64,000 bases of DNA from Cyrtodaria siliqua (GCA_037043455.1 JAWPHD010002613.1:173501-237500), one strand, 5' to 3'. Positions 1 through 11,960 are shown, counted from the stretch's first letter. Program-made: numbers and translations. Notes: generated by a model not told the origin, from the letters alone.

Positions 1-440
1 TAAAGATGAATAAAAGGCCAAATTATACATCACAAACACAAAAGGATTGACAATAGGGCTACCGCCTTGGAAGTCGAACAGAAAATGCAGCTTTCACAAA
101 ACACAGTAAACCCAAAAACACGCAAAAAGACAAACATGAATGGCAATGTAAAGGCATATGTCACAAAAACAAAAAGCGTTGACAACAGGGCTACCGCCTT
201 GGAACGGTCAGTGGCAAAAAAATGGCCGCTAGGGGTTTAAACCAGGTTCTAGGGTGCACGTAACGTCACACTTGCCCTACTGTCATCCCAATAAAACGGA
301 ACAGTGTAAATACAGAAATCCCCGCCATGAACTATTCTCTAACCAACAAGGCAGCATTAATAAGCAATATAAGTAAAACACAAAGATGCTCATGTATATA
401 CAAAGATAGCCTGATTGTCGACTCTAATAAGTTCCCGTTA
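1..440 (-). mobile_element. Penelope-like element terminal repeat, two tandem partial copies
   Basis: Read on the minus strand this matches the tail of the Penelope-like element at 28711-29196. The word GGGCTACCGCCTTGGAA occurs twice, near 56 and 189, so a short copy (1 to about 75) precedes a longer one (about 165-410). The same sequence recurs at 18195-18545, 24345-24695, 27558-27766 and 33375-33790. No coding sequence is present. Confidence 0.7.
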
Positions 441-1640
441 TGTTAATATACAGTATGTATTGATGGCGTTTTTTTGATATTGCCAGTCGGGTGAGTATCG
501 GCCAAACCCTGCTACACCACGACGTGTCACTAAATGACATTACTTACCATGGGTCATACAATGGGTCGTATTTTGCATATATATGTTTACACGTCATTGT
601 TCTGTATGTATTCTTTATATACTGAAGAACGACTTTTTAGGGACATAGATTAAACATATGAACATTTATAAAACTGTTTGAAGCTATTAGCAATGCTAGG
701 TAAGGATGAGACTTTCCAAAATGTATGTTGTTTTATTATGTTCTAAGCCTTAGTATCAGAATTACCGCCCATATATTAAAACAAATTATTTCTTATAGAA
801 ACGTATTGCTTTGAACACATTTATTTGGTATGGACAATAATTGCACATTCTGTCATTGTATAAAAAAACCCGCTAAAATGTGATAAAAAAGAATGTTATT
901 CTCAAACATAAACATTCCTAATTTCGCAATTTGAAAATTACCTCACCTTTCATTAAAATAAGAACGATTTTCGATAACCTATAACAGTATGTTCCCAACA
1001 TATTTGCTTTATTTTTATCCCCGACTTTGTTTACAAATGACTTTGTAGCATTATTATTGGACATATCTTTGTCACTTTACCATTGAACCCGAACATACAC
1101 GGCTTTGTATCTATGGAATTGACATGCATTGTATGTGCTAAATGTTTTGTCTCAGTATATGTTACTTATATAAATAACCTGTATAACATTATATAAATAA
1201 CCTGTATAACATTATATTTAAACACACTATTTTAATACCTTTATCGTATTGGGTTGGAAGTGAGGGAGAGACGATTCGTATAGATAGTGTAATTCACTTG
1301 ATACATGTACAATTGAATGTGAAAATGTTAAACAAATTTTAAGAATTTTTAACATTTGGACTAACGGACAGGCGTCCGTACGTATGAATGCCATTGTGTC
1401 GAATATGTCTCGCTTATTGCTAAAATGGTCCGACAAACTGTCAATTATAGTTTTAAAGACTGTGTTGAAAGAAAAAACGTTAAGCAAATGTTTAACATTT
1501 TGTTTTCTAATGCTTTAAATTTAAATCCCAAGTTCATGGACACATGTGTGTTTTATATATGTCATAATACGTCCATTGACCAAACTGATTATATTTGAAA
1601 GATAATATTTTAAAAAAAAAGTTTGTTTCCTAAGTTATTT
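441..1640. other. AT-rich spacer, no gene seen
   Basis: There is no convincing ORF, splice-bounded exon or RNA gene. A small direct duplication of about 23 bp (AACCTGTATAACATTATA twice) sits at about 1170-1216. The short minus-strand ORF at 1227-1487 has no recognisable features. Confidence 0.5.
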
Positions 1641-2330
1641 TTCAGACATATAACATGTATAATAGATAGAATATGGTCTCATCGAGTTGGTTGATATTTA
1701 AAAATCGAGAGCCCATCAGTAATGTTATTCATTCGATCTTTGAAGATCGCTGAGCCCGATACTTATATTTAGTGATCTGTGGTACATTTTCAATTTCTTT
1801 TGTTTTCTTACTTTTTTTAATTTTCGATTCGGTGGTTCCACTACTCCGGCCGATAAAAGGCTCTGGGTATTGTTTAACCACTCATAGGATATGTTGTCTG
1901 CTTTTTAATTTAGTCTTTTGGCTGTTACTTGTGATACGCAGGATTCATAACCGCTGCTCCCAACTAAATTCCTTTTTGTTTATTTCGCTCTTCGGGGCAT
2001 ACAATTTTATTAGATCCTGGGACCATACGCCGCTGGATATAGGGGATGAAATAAAGATACAAATATTGCTATATCCACCGCCATATGCTTACCATCTTCG
2101 GGATGGTTAAAATTCTGTACTGTTGATTTTTATTAATATTGAGTTCTGCTCAACACGGGGTTAGAGGGCGTGAGCGGTAGCTAGCATATTTCACTACCGC
2201 TCATGAACAGTCTCACTCAAACCGAGACTGCAATATTTCGTATGTGTCGTGCTCGGCCGTCTCCAAAGGCCCATTATCTTACTCTTTTTTAAATCAACCA
2301 ACGAGATGAGACCATACTTTATTTGTTTTG
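1640..2330 (+). mobile_element. Dispersed non-autonomous repeat (family G), long copy
   Basis: This begins near ATGGTCTCATCGAGTTGG and ends after GTGTCGTGCTCGGCCGTCTC. The core GTGAGCGGTAGCTAGC ... CTCATGAACAGTCTCACTC recurs inverted at 4915-5033, 58255-58870 and 58890-59130. A divergent version (GGGGGCGTGAGAGGTG ... CTCATGAAC) recurs at 7018-7490 and 50918-51385. An internal block (CGCTGCTCCCAACTAAATTC) is shared with 58501-58620 and 62941-63080 in reverse. The ORF at 1772-2110 lies inside the repeat and resembles no known protein. Class of element unknown; a DNA-transposon derivative is possible. Confidence 0.65.
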
Positions 2331-3250
2331 TAGCATGTCCATTTCAACTGTCTGTCAATCTCTAACTTCCAATAACTGGTATTTAGAGTATACCCGTCTT
2401 TCTGACAGGTGTTATTTTCAATTAAATGATTTAAAACAGTTCAAATACATAAGAAATGGCAGTGACCAGGCTACAATTAAAAGTTAAGTATTTAGGGCAT
2501 TGTTATATTCGGAGTGGGAGAGAGTCCGTATAGGTAACTGTAAATCAGTGTTATACATACAATTACATGAGAACATAATTTTATTCAATTTTATATCAGA
2601 CGACGAGGCCTTCCCACTACAGCTATTGTTTGAAGCCAACATATTGAAACATTATACAGGTTTTTCATTTGTTTTGTTTTGGTTTAATTTTTGTTCTAAA
2701 AACAAAGAGTTATTAAATAAAATTGTGTAGTTAGTACAGCTTAATTGTTGTTGTTCTTCATAACAGTAATGTTTAAAGTATTATATACTGCTAATTCCTT
2801 TATACTTCAATATAACAAAGCTATTCAGAATATGACTCGGGCCTCAATTTATAAACCTGAGCTGATCGGTCATGTAGCATGTTAGCAGTGAATAAGCAGG
2901 CTTTCCATGCTGTTTAATAATCATTTAGCGTTGAGTAATATGTCCTTATAATACTGCAAGAGGGAACTGATACGTGCTTACACAAGGAAACACTAAAATA
3001 ATAACTGAGGGTCAAAATGATAGAATAAAGAAAATAGTTATTAAAAATACATGTATTTTTTATTTTATCAGACTACTTACAATATCAACAGACTTATTAT
3101 TAAAAGTCTTCAGTGTCACACCCATTACATTCATCACATACATACATGCAATGTGTCCGTTGTCAGCAGCAAATGCTGCATGTAACAACGTCCTTGTTTC
3201 TTCTTATTCTTGTTTTGATTTAAGAGAAAGTTTCTCTCTGCACGAATCCA
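2331..3250. other. AT-rich spacer, no gene seen
   Basis: Only short ORFs without recognisable motifs or splice context. No repeat family is evident before the inverted-repeat element at 3251. Confidence 0.45.
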
Positions 3251-3517
3251 CCTGGCCTTGAATTCACCAACCATTCTTGAGAATATTCTTAGACTTAAGC
3301 CCAAGTATGAACATTTCAATCACAAATATTTCTATAAGTTTAAAGTATAAACATTCATAACAAGCTGCTGTGTATACATATGATCAATACTAATAAGTAT
3401 AAAATGCATACCATTGTTTATCTTTGAAGGTCATGGGATTATTTGTGAACAAAATGTGAGTACTTGAGCTTAAGTCTAAGAATGTCCTCAGGAATGGTTG
3501 GTGAATTCCAGGCCAGG
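3251..3517. mobile_element. MITE-like element with terminal inverted repeats of about 60 bp
   Basis: The left end CCTGGCCTTGAATTCACC and the right end GGTGAATTCCAGGCCAGG are inverted copies. Pairing continues through CAACCATTCTTGAG / CTCAGGAATGGTTG and CTTAGACTTAAGC / GCTTAAGTCTAAG, with a few mismatches. The core of about 150 bp has no ORF. Length, inverted ends and lack of coding are typical of a MITE. No target duplication was confidently identified. Confidence 0.7.
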
Positions 3518-3859
3518 GCTCAGATTTAAACTGTTTACTGGCATTTTGACGGTTTATTTCTCAAAATGCCAGTCAGCATGTTAAGCACGTGCAAAATTGT
3601 CAGGACCGTAACATCCTCCTAGTATAGGTGATTCATGAAAAGAACAACTATTTAGACATAATATAGTTTATAGGCAAGCAATAACCAGTCAAATTGTTAC
3701 AAAAAGTGGTATAGATAATTGTTTGCTAGAGTAAGCTGTAATTTGTGAGTTTTTTATTAACTTGCCAAAAAATGAAAATTGATAAAAGTTTTAATTTAAA
3801 GCTTGTTATTTCTATAGTTGTATCGCCCTGCCTACAACTGCTGTACAATGCTTCATAAT

Positions 3860-4680
3860 TTAATTATTGACGGACATTCTCTTTCGAACCTTCATTAATA
3901 TGTAAATCAAAAGCGGTTCTTTAAAAGATTGCGCAGGATGTACTATTGTTGGCATCTGTATAGCAGCAATAACATCGAAAACCATACAGTCGACATTCTG
4001 AATTGCTGTACTGGATGTAATTTTCGCATCCAGCAGTTCCTCAAGCTTGGCCATGAAGTCTGATTTCTTACCAGACAACATTGTTTCAGAAAACATAGTC
4101 AATGGTACTGGTGTGTTTTCAAATGAAACCACTGTTTTAGATGGTACTTTCTTAAAAGTCTGAAACATAACTTTCCCACTGATTTGCAACTGTTTTTCTT
4201 AACTGGTACAGTCTTTTTCAAGTTAGTCATAGTCGTAATATTACTTCTAGGAAGTGGATCAAAAACTGTTTTGGGATGTATTTTGCATTTTCCACTAACA
4301 AACGCTCTGTAACAGATGTGTCAAGCATCTCCGTTTCCTTGGATTCTCCACCATATAACGTAACCGTTCCTTCGCCGTATGACGAGACCATTGGTTCGTT
4401 ATTTCCCGGGTTATAATAAGTGTTTAAACCGTTTATCTGCTAAGTTGTCTGCTGAATTCTACAAAGTGCTAGGTGAGCAAACACGAGATACACACTTCAT
4501 CTTTATGATTTGTATTAAATACATCGCTAACAAATCAGTATCGGTATCGTCCTAAAACACTACATTGTAATAATAATACACTATAAATAAATATAACCAC
4601 TGTTCGAAACACAAATGTTCATATCCCATTTCTACATCGCGCACTGAAAGTGTGTTTTAACTAATACATATTACACAATC

Positions 4681-4726
<46 letters not shown>

Positions 4727-6110
4727 TTGTCAACGCGCGGTGCCTTTTTATATGTAAAATCCCAGACAGGTATGCGGGATCAAGCATATTAATTACATCC
4801 CTTTTAGAGAATTATGCAGTGAGTGTTTTTCGATGTATGATGTTATGATATTGCTACGTAACATAATCGTGCTTTCTTCAGCATCCCGAAGCAAAGGAGT
4901 ATGATAGTGGATCTTTGGAAACGGCCGAACACGATAAATACGAAATGTTTGATTGAAACTGTTCATGAACGGCAGTGAATATACTTGTTACCGTTCACGC
5001 CATCTAGCCCCGGGTTGAGCAGAACTCAAAGTTTACCAGTTAGCTGGATATTTTTCTAAATCATAAGGATATATACATGTTCCATCAAACATAGTCTTCA
5101 TTTTCTTGACATTCTCGTTGATCTGAATTCGTTTAGACTTGGTATCTGAATGATGCACATTTCGGGTACCATTGGCTTTTTTAGAACTTAAGAAAACATG
5201 TTCATGATATGATACTGAGTACTTTGTCGTAACAGGCCTTGACAAAAACCATCTTGATAATGCATTACCATGAAGAGTAAGCCATATAATAGAACCAGGG
5301 CCTTTTAATGATTTGTTTTCGGTAACCTCAGGTTTATAATCTATCCGAACATTATCGAAATTCGTTTCTGACAGTTTTGTTGTAATAATCCATTCCTGAA
5401 ACCATCAGCTATTTCATGTGTGATTTGCAACATCTGGACTGTCATATACCTGGCATACGTTGTAAAATTTAACCCGAACCATAGAGGGAGCAAGTATAAC
5501 TTTTCATGCTGATGAATTCTTCAGTTAGCTGACTTAGATTAGGATACATATAACTTCAATAGCAATGCTACCTTAATCATCCCATAATCTGGATGTTGGT
5601 GACTTATCTCTTCCATCCCTTCTGAACGCTTCTGTTAGTGGTCATAATTGTATGTAAGTTTCAAGCGTCTCGCATCAGTATGATAGCGAATTTGTGTCAT
5701 ATGCTTGCTTCAGAGACTCTCAGATATATAATAACACCCTTCACAACATACATATCTTTGTTGTTTTCAATGCACCATGACTCAAAAGGTTTAAGAAATA
5801 CGTTGTGCAGTGTTCCATCCATAAGCTTGAATGCAGTTTATGCCCTACTAAAACCTCTTCCAGACAATATCATTGATACAGTTCCTGCGACCATAACATC
5901 TGACTCGAAAAGGAACCGTCGGAGTCCAGCATTTCCATATATGAATCCGATTACAGTAAAAACAGATATTTAGAAATGCATTCAACCTTCACATGGAATG
6001 ACACCAGGCAGTTCCTCTCTTTGGTTTCCAAACACTTTTGCAATAATAGACCCATGTCAAAAAGACAGGAGCATGTACTGGACCGAATGCATCTATTGAC
6101 TTTTTCATTC
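3860..6110 (-). pseudogene. Decayed copy of a multicopy uncharacterised metazoan protein, split by an insertion
   Basis: On the minus strand, coding-like segments lie in order but in several frames. They are about 5950-5640 (with ILSGRGF, LMDGTLHNVFLKPFESWC), about 5480-5036 (RIDYKPEVTENKSLKGPGS, ALSRWFLSRPV, then an HH..DTKSK stretch and MKTMFDG...YPYD), about 4430-4190 (MVSSYGEGTVTLYGG, VFDPLPRSNI) and 4189-3860 (VPLTMFSE, DFMAKLEELLDAKI, NVDCMVFDVIAAIQMP). The order of these blocks matches my recollection of a large, repeated, unnamed protein family found in molluscs, cnidarians and echinoderms; I cannot give it an accession or function. Stops and frameshifts separate the pieces, and about 590 bp of repeat is inserted at 4440-5033. 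A second copy lies at 59715-61490. It may be encoded by a transposon or be a multicopy host gene. Confidence 0.55.
4440..5033. mobile_element. Repeat insertion inside the pseudogene, with a CT microsatellite and family G end
   Basis: Coding similarity stops at 5034 and resumes at about 4440. The insert holds a pure CT run at about 4684-4724. At 4915-5033 it has an inverted family G end (GGCCGAACACGATAAATACG ... GTTGAGCAGAACTCAA). The break interrupts an otherwise collinear minus-strand coding order. Confidence 0.55.
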
Positions 6111-6917
6111 GCAGTGAGTATTTAGTGCTCTAGCCTGTTGGAGATGCCATTAAGATTTGTCTAAATGATACACTTAAAAGTGGTTTGCTTGAAACTGGTT
6201 AGTGCTTGGAATATGGACTTTTTTTTCTCAAAAATGTCTTCACAAAATACATCGGTTTTTTAAACTAATTTTAAAACGGCTTTTTAAACCAAATAAAAAT
6301 GTATGTTTTAAATTTTCAGAAGGGTTTCTTTGTAGTTTGTCCATTTAGACAATACTCTTGTCTATTTTTCATTGTTTCCAGAGTATCTTGTGATAATAAA
6401 GCCTTCCTACTACTACGAATATATGATATATAAAAACTTTAATAATTTCGCGGCAATTGTGGATGTCATCTTAAATATACCTCCGTTGTTCCCCTAATGT
6501 CAAGAGTGTCACCACGCGGATTTGTAATCTACCGATCAAGATAATCATTTTTATTATAAAAAAAACTATCAATGTCACGGATGTCACGGACACCATATGT
6601 GCTAGCAATATGCATACTGCACGTATTGCCCAAGTTTAAAATGTTGTATCACTTACAGTCGAAAGAAAATATGTTAAACAAATGTTGAACATTTTGACTA
6701 AAGGACTGATATATGCCATTGTGCCGACTATGTTTTGCTTTTCCCTAAAGCGGCTCGACAAAAAATTACCGGGCCTTACACATTGGCTAATAAGTCATTG
6801 AGCATGTTAGCAGAAATAATCAGTCTATGTTTTTCCAATGATTAGCGTGGGGAAATACACTTATGGCAATTATAACGGTGTATGACAATTAGGAAAGTTA
6901 TGAAACAAAAACATACT
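6111..6917. other. AT-rich spacer, no gene seen
   Basis: No supported gene. Some of this may be the eroded start of the neighbouring pseudogene, but I could not follow a reading frame beyond about 6110. Confidence 0.4.
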
Positions 6918-7016
6918 TACATCGAGCGTTCGGTATGTTGATTATTTGTTGTTGTCTTTTTGCGGAGTTTTGCCGTGAACCCAATCAAACGGTCACGTGA
7001 ATTTGCCATCGTGGTT
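6918..7016. mobile_element. Solo end of a CAGGGTGG-type MITE
   Basis: The blocks TCGAGCGTT ... CCGTGAACCCAATCAAACGG ... TCACGTGAATTTGCCATCGTGG match the right arm of the element at 23776-24191 (TCGAGCG ... CCGTGAATCCGATTAAAAAG ... TCACGTGGTTTCGCCACCC), with an extra internal stretch. No matching left arm was found nearby, so this looks like a truncated copy. Confidence 0.45.
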
Positions 7017-7017
7017 T

Positions 7018-7490
7018 AATATAGGTGGCTTTGAAGTAGAATACCGCTTAAGCCGGTGCTAGGGGGCGTGAGAGGTGTCGCTTCTTTCATTACTTCTCAT
7101 GAACAAACTCAATAAAACCGAGTCTGCTGCTTTATTCTCTTAATTGTGTTTGTTGCTCACAAAGGATCACCTTTATCGGTATTTATTAACATTCGCACTA
7201 GCGTTCGTTTAGTGCAGTGTGGCGGCTGTAAAAAGTCTCCCCGTGCTACGAATCAGTAGTGTTATTTTAACTGGTCCTTTGGGACCAACGAGCCCAATAT
7301 AGGTGGCTTTGAAGTAGAATACCGTTTAAGCCGGTGCTAGGGGGCGTGAGAGGTGTTGCTTCTTTCATTACTTCTCAGGAACAGACTCAATAAAATGGAG
7401 TCTGCTGCTTTATTCTCTTAATTGTGTTTGTTGCTCACAAAGGATCATCTTTATCGGTATTTATTACCACGATTATTTTATCGTGGTCGG
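7018..7490 (+). repeat. Family G repeat as a tandem dimer, period about 279 bp
   Basis: AATATAGGTGGCTTTGAAGT occurs near 7020 and again near 7299. About 200 bp after each start is nearly identical, including GGTGCTAGGGGGCGTGAG and AAAGGATCA(C/T)CTTTATCGGT. The same head-to-tail arrangement with a period of about 280 bp occurs at 50918-51385, so the dimer itself is probably the mobile or amplified unit. Confidence 0.75.
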
Positions 7491-8641
7491 TATAGACAAT
7501 ATATAAATTGCACTGCATTGAAATCTTACAAAAAAAATGAAGTTTTTGTTGAGATCCATTTCAAACTTTGATATAAAAATACTATTTTTTCAGTCGGACA
7601 AATCAAATATATATATATATACTCGCCTTTCTACCAAAGTATCTTACAGAGGTTAGACGTACAGTTTGCTGGCTTTACAGAACAGAGAATAATCCTTCGA
7701 CTTCGCCTTGATAGTCAAGTAAGCAAAGTGTCCATCTGCAGGAGGACACTTCAGAAGTTAGACTTGGACTGTATATGCTACACATTGGATCTATTTAAGC
7801 ATAACCTCCTTCAAACTTCAAAATGTGCCGAATATACTCCGTCAGGTGCATGTTGCATACCGACAAATGAACTGAACTCGTCTTTCATTTAATATAATCC
7901 TCTCATAATTTTCATATCTTTTTTGCTCCACATTTACCGTACTAAGACTAAAAACCAGAACTCATTTAAAAATAAATACAAAGTTTCAATTTGCTCAATA
8001 CAATGTTTTTAGTGCTTTTCTAAAATCTATAATTGTTTTCGCATCGATTGGATATTTATGCATTTGTGGCAGATTTTGTTAGATTAAAAGTCACAAGACT
8101 GTTTCATGTTATAAAAAATAACCGAATAACCTTGCAAATACGTGTTACGTACGTACATCGAGAAATGGTTCAGCTGATACTTCGTAAGTTTTGCGATTGA
8201 AGTAGTGAAAGGAATTCAATCTATATGTAAGTCTGATCTGTTGTATATCGACACTCGTACGTTTATACCTATTCGTATCCTATAATTTAAAACATTAACA
8301 TAGAAGACGCGTGTCGTAAGTAAATTTCTGAATCACGGTGAACATTGATACACAGAAATCCTGTAGTTGTTTTTTGAAGAAAATTTATTTGAAAAAAGAT
8401 AGATTGTGTTCGTTAACGATACAGTCATACACAAGCCTGCGAAGATAGCGCGAAGATAGCTACTGCCACGAAAAAACTCGGACACCAGGTCAGCTGAGAA
8501 AAAAACGCTGTAGTTCGAACCATATCCTTAATATAGAAAGTGATATAGGATTTATATCGAAGACGAGACTTATATTTCAAAGAAAGGAGGTCAGAGCGAT
8601 TGATGAACCATGGGAGGTTGATGAGAGGAATAGTCTCAGAG
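7491..8641. other. AT-rich spacer, no gene seen
   Basis: A short AT microsatellite lies at about 7605-7620. No ORF or splice-bounded segment is convincing. Confidence 0.45.
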
Positions 8642-9054
8642 GTCTGATCCATATCCCATGTAGCATAGGTGGGATTATAAGTCAGAAGTCTGATCCATAT
8701 CCCATGTAGCATAGGTGGGATTATAAGTCAGAAGTCTGATCCATATCCCATGTAGCATAGGTGGGATTATAAGTCAGAAGTCTGATCCATATCCCATGTA
8801 CTAGCATAGGTGGGATTATAAGTCAGAAGTCTGATCCATATCCCATGTACTAGCATAGGTGGGATTATAAGTCAGAAGTCTGATCCATATCCCATGTAGC
8901 ATAGGTGGGATTATAAGTCAGAAGTCTGATCCATATCCCATGTAGCATAGGTGGGATTATAAGTCAGAAGTCTGATCCATATCCCATGTAGCATAGGTGG
9001 GATTATAAGTCAGAAGTCTGATCCATATCCCATGTAGCATAGGTGGGATTATAA
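8642..9054 (+). repeat. Minisatellite, nine copies of a 46-bp unit
   Basis: The unit starts GTCTGATCCATATCCCATGT and ends GGGATTATAAGTCAGAA. Copies start near 8642, 8688, 8734, 8780, 8829, 8878, 8924, 8970 and 9016. The fourth and fifth are 49 bp because ACT is inserted before AGCATAGG. The copies are otherwise almost identical, so the array is young. The minus-strand ORF here is a by-product of the repeat. Confidence 0.95.
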
Positions 9055-9195
9055 GAATCTTTCATGGGTATCCGGTGAAGATAGGGAATTCCAACCCGAG
9101 GTATAAGTGTTTTTATCGGAACCGAGGTTCTGATTAAAACACTTATACCGAGGGTTGGAATTCCCTATCTGAACCGAATACCCATGATAGATTCT
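9055..9195. mobile_element. Hairpin (fold-back) element abutting the minisatellite
   Basis: An arm of about 60 nt at 9055-9114 (AGAATCTTTCATGGGTATCC ... AGGTATAAGTGTTTT) pairs with 9136-9195 (AAAACACTTATACC ... ATACCCATGATAGATTCT), leaving a loop of about 21 nt. The left arm begins directly where the last minisatellite copy ends. No ORF. Probably a very short MITE or a fold-back duplication. Confidence 0.8.
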
Positions 9196-9998
9196 TTTTC
9201 TTGCATATCAGAGACATTGTGCGTTGACGCCGCCAGCTACTAACGTTTTGCATGTTTTCCTGCATACCGGATGTTGGCGCGCGTGAATTTTATCTCGACC
9301 CTAGGGTGAGATGGAAATATCTAGCCCCGGTAAAGCGACGGATATCCTTGTCCGGTATGCAAGAAAAATGAGATGTTCCGACAACCGGAAATGACCTTTT
9401 GAAGAAAATAGGTAACAGTAATGCAGAAGTTGGCACACTTTAAAAAATAACGCGCTGATGAAATGTTGGTCCATATTCTGCGCAATGACAGTGATATATG
9501 TGATGAAATACATCTGGACGCACGGACGCATTGACCGTTTTTTAAGGTCGTAGTCACACACCGACGCTTATAAACGTTGACTTCAAAGTGACTGCTCAAT
9601 TGAGCTGACTCATAAAGAAATATGATAACACTTTTATAGAGCTACACTTAGTATTTACTATTGTAAAGATCAAGTTTAATTTGACAAGTACTTGACACGT
9701 ACATGCTATACAAATAATTCACAATATGTCAGTGGCATTGGTGCCTAGTAGTATCTTACATCTTATTAGCATTTTCCAAACTCATGATTGTGGTAAACAA
9801 AATGACAGAATGTCAATGTCAGAGAAACATCTATATATTCTATTGCTCGCTTGTGTTATTTTGCTTACAAGAACAAACACATTTCCGGTTGTCCGACATC
9901 TATTAAAATGAATTGCTATGACTTTGGATAATTTATAGCAATAAAAAACAAATGTATCGTTAATATCAAACGAAGCTTATAAAACCGAAACCGCGACG
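9196..9998. other. Upstream region of the secreted-protein gene, no other gene seen
   Basis: Short overlapping ORFs at 9301-9599 and 9726-9911 have no recognisable motif. This stretch is the presumptive promoter-proximal region of the gene starting at 10171. Apart from TATA-like words at its 3' end I see no defined element. Confidence 0.4.
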
Positions 9999-10006
9999 TA
10001 TATAAA
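9999..10006 (+). promoter_or_regulatory. Candidate TATA box of the secreted-protein gene
   Basis: TATATAAA lies 165 bases before the ATG at 10171, which would place a start of transcription near 10030 and give a leader of about 140 nt. A second possible TATA word (TTATAAAA) lies at about 9978-9985. The call rests on motif and spacing only. Confidence 0.4.
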
Positions 10007-10170
10007 GATAGTGTTTAGTTTGTAAGACAATCGATTGTTTTTACATACAATTATAATGCGGAGAAAGTGCCAGGTGTAATTTAGACAACGTATTATTTAA
10101 AATGCATATCTTTATAAGAGGAATTTAATACCTAAACTGATTAGTAAGTTAGACGTCTATAAATAACAAA

Positions 10171-10243
10171 ATGGAGTTTACTCTAATTTCGATTTTCGTT
10201 CTGTGCTTTTACACGTCGGGGGTTCTGACAGTTCATCGAGAGG
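10171..10243 (+). CDS. Exon 1 of a secreted repeat protein: signal peptide
   Basis: The ATG opens 24 codons reading MEFTLISIFVLCFYTSG and then VLTVHRE, followed by one extra base before the donor GTAAGT at 10244. A short N-region, a hydrophobic core and small residues near Thr-15, Ser-16 and Gly-17 form a classic secretory signal peptide. The exon ends in phase 1. The acceptor AG at 18820-18821 opens an exon whose first two bases (TT) complete the codon as GTT (Val) and enter the long repeat ORF in frame. The intron would be about 8.6 kb and is full of repeats. I rate the exon as likely real because signal peptide, consensus donor and phase agree. An additional small exon between the two cannot be excluded, and there is no transcript evidence. 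Confidence 0.7.
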
Positions 10244-10286
10244 GTAAGTATTTTTATTTTTATATCACGAAAAATAAAAACATAGA

Positions 10287-10446
10287 GATTATTTAACTGC
10301 TGGGATCGATTATAGGGAAATCCTTTACGAGATGGTAGACGTGTGGTTCTTTTCACGAACGAGCGTATGCGAGTGAGTGAACAACTAAACGCGTATACCA
10401 TCGGGTTAAGGATTTCCCTATAATCTAAAACAGCAGTTAAATAATC
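10287..10446. mobile_element. Hairpin MITE just inside the intron
   Basis: The left arm GATTATTTAACTGCTG ... GATTATAGGGAAATCCTT and the right arm AAGGATTTCCCTATAATC ... CAGCAGTTAAATAATC are inverted copies. Weaker pairing extends inward (GATGGTA / TACCATC), giving arms of about 55 nt in a 160-bp element. It starts only 43 bases after the splice donor. The ORF on the minus strand is incidental. Confidence 0.8.
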
Positions 10447-10911
10447 TGTGTATTACATTTGAAATCAGTTTGTGCATGATTTTAACCGAAATTATTCGCT
10501 TTATTGAACGTTATCGGCAGATGACGTCGACGTCAGCACCACTTTATTGACGTCATAACTCAGCGTCACAGTTAGTTATTTTTGTGTTCGGAGTTAGTTA
10601 ATAATGTTTAGGGATTATGAATATTCTTTCATTGAGAAATACCAATATTTTACCGATAAAAATGTAATAAAATAATATAATCACTTACCTATTACACGGA
10701 CTATTATTAAAAGCAACTGAACATGTTCAAAATCTAGTAACACGTATTAATCCCCTCAATAAATAATATTACAAACAAAGCAAACAACATACTAAACTTC
10801 GAAAACAAATATTAAAATTAGAAATCGTAAATTTAAAACATTTCGTGAGCAATCTTAACCAAACCTGCACATATTGTATATGACTATAAGACTTTGCTAG
10901 GTAACTCTATG

Positions 10912-11960
10912 TAAATATGTGGCCCTAGTGGGCTGGGTCATTGTACACATTTGGTGAAGTAACATGTGATGACTTTACATGTATCATATGTGACCCTAGT
11001 GGGGTTAGGTCATTGTAAACATTTGGTGGGTGAAGTAACATGTGATGACTTTACATGTATCATATGTGGCCCTAGCGGGTTGGGTCATTGTACACATTTG
11101 GTGAAGTAACATATGATGACTTTACATGTATCATATGTGGTCCTAGTGGGTTGGGTCATTGTACACATTTGGTGAAGTAACATATGATGACTTTACATGT
11201 ATCATATGTGGCCCTAGTGGGTTGGGTCATTGTACACATTTGGTGAAGTAACATATGATGACTTTACATGTATCATATGTGGCCCTAGTGGGTTGGGTCA
11301 TTGTACACATTTGGCGAAGTAACATGATTACTTGACATGTATCATATGTGGCCCTAGTGGGACGGGTCATTTTACACATTTGGTGAAGTAAAAATGTGAT
11401 TACTTTACATGTATCATATGTGGCCCTAGCGGGTTGGGTCATTGTACACATTTGGTGAAGTAATATGTGATGACTTTACATGTATCATATGTGGCCCAAG
11501 TGGATTGGGTCATTGTACACATTTGGTGCAGTAACATATGATGACTTTACATGTATCATATGTGGCCCTAGTGGGATGGGTCATTGTACACATTTGGTGA
11601 ATAACATGTGATGACTTACATGTATCATATGTGGCCCTTGTGGGATGGGTCATTGTACACATTTGGTGGGTGAAGTAAAATGTGATGTCTTTACATGTAT
11701 CATATGTGTCCCTAGTGGATTGGGTCATTGTACACATTTGGTGAAGTAACATGTGATGACTTTACGTGTATCATATATGGTCCTAGTGGGTTGGGTCATT
11801 GTACACATTTGGTGAAGTAACATGTGATGACTTTACGTGTAACATATATGGCCCTAGTGGGTTGGGTCATTGTACACATTTGGTAGGTGAAGTAACATGT
11901 GATGACTTTACATGTATCATATGTGGCCCTAGTGGGTTGGGTCATTGTACACATTTGGAC
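10912..11960 (+). repeat. Minisatellite, about 15 copies of a 70-71-bp unit
   Basis: Each unit carries TTTACATGTATCATATGTGG, CCCTAGTGGGTTGGGTCATT, GTACACATTTGGTGAAGTAA and CATGTGATGAC. I count 15 occurrences of the GGGTCATT-type block. Some units carry an extra GGTG before GAAGTAA, and some lack a few bases. Several frames stay open across units, which explains the ORFs with MCTMTQPTRATYDTCK-like repeats; these are not supported as genes. CATATG and ACATGT words make the unit partly self-complementary. Confidence 0.95.

Noticed and set aside
1772..2110. 112-codon plus-strand ORF as a membrane protein
   Set aside because: It lies wholly inside a dispersed repeat whose other copies (58255-58870) do not keep the frame.
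8642..9054. Regular repeat of 46 bp considered as a CRISPR array
   Set aside because: There are no variable spacers; units are directly adjacent and almost identical. The sequence is eukaryotic, so this is a minisatellite.
11227..11752. Minus-strand ORFs encoding MCTMTQPTRATYDTCK-type repeats
   Set aside because: They result from a 70-71-bp array with open frames. Unit-length changes shift the frame between copies, and there is no start context, signal or splice support.
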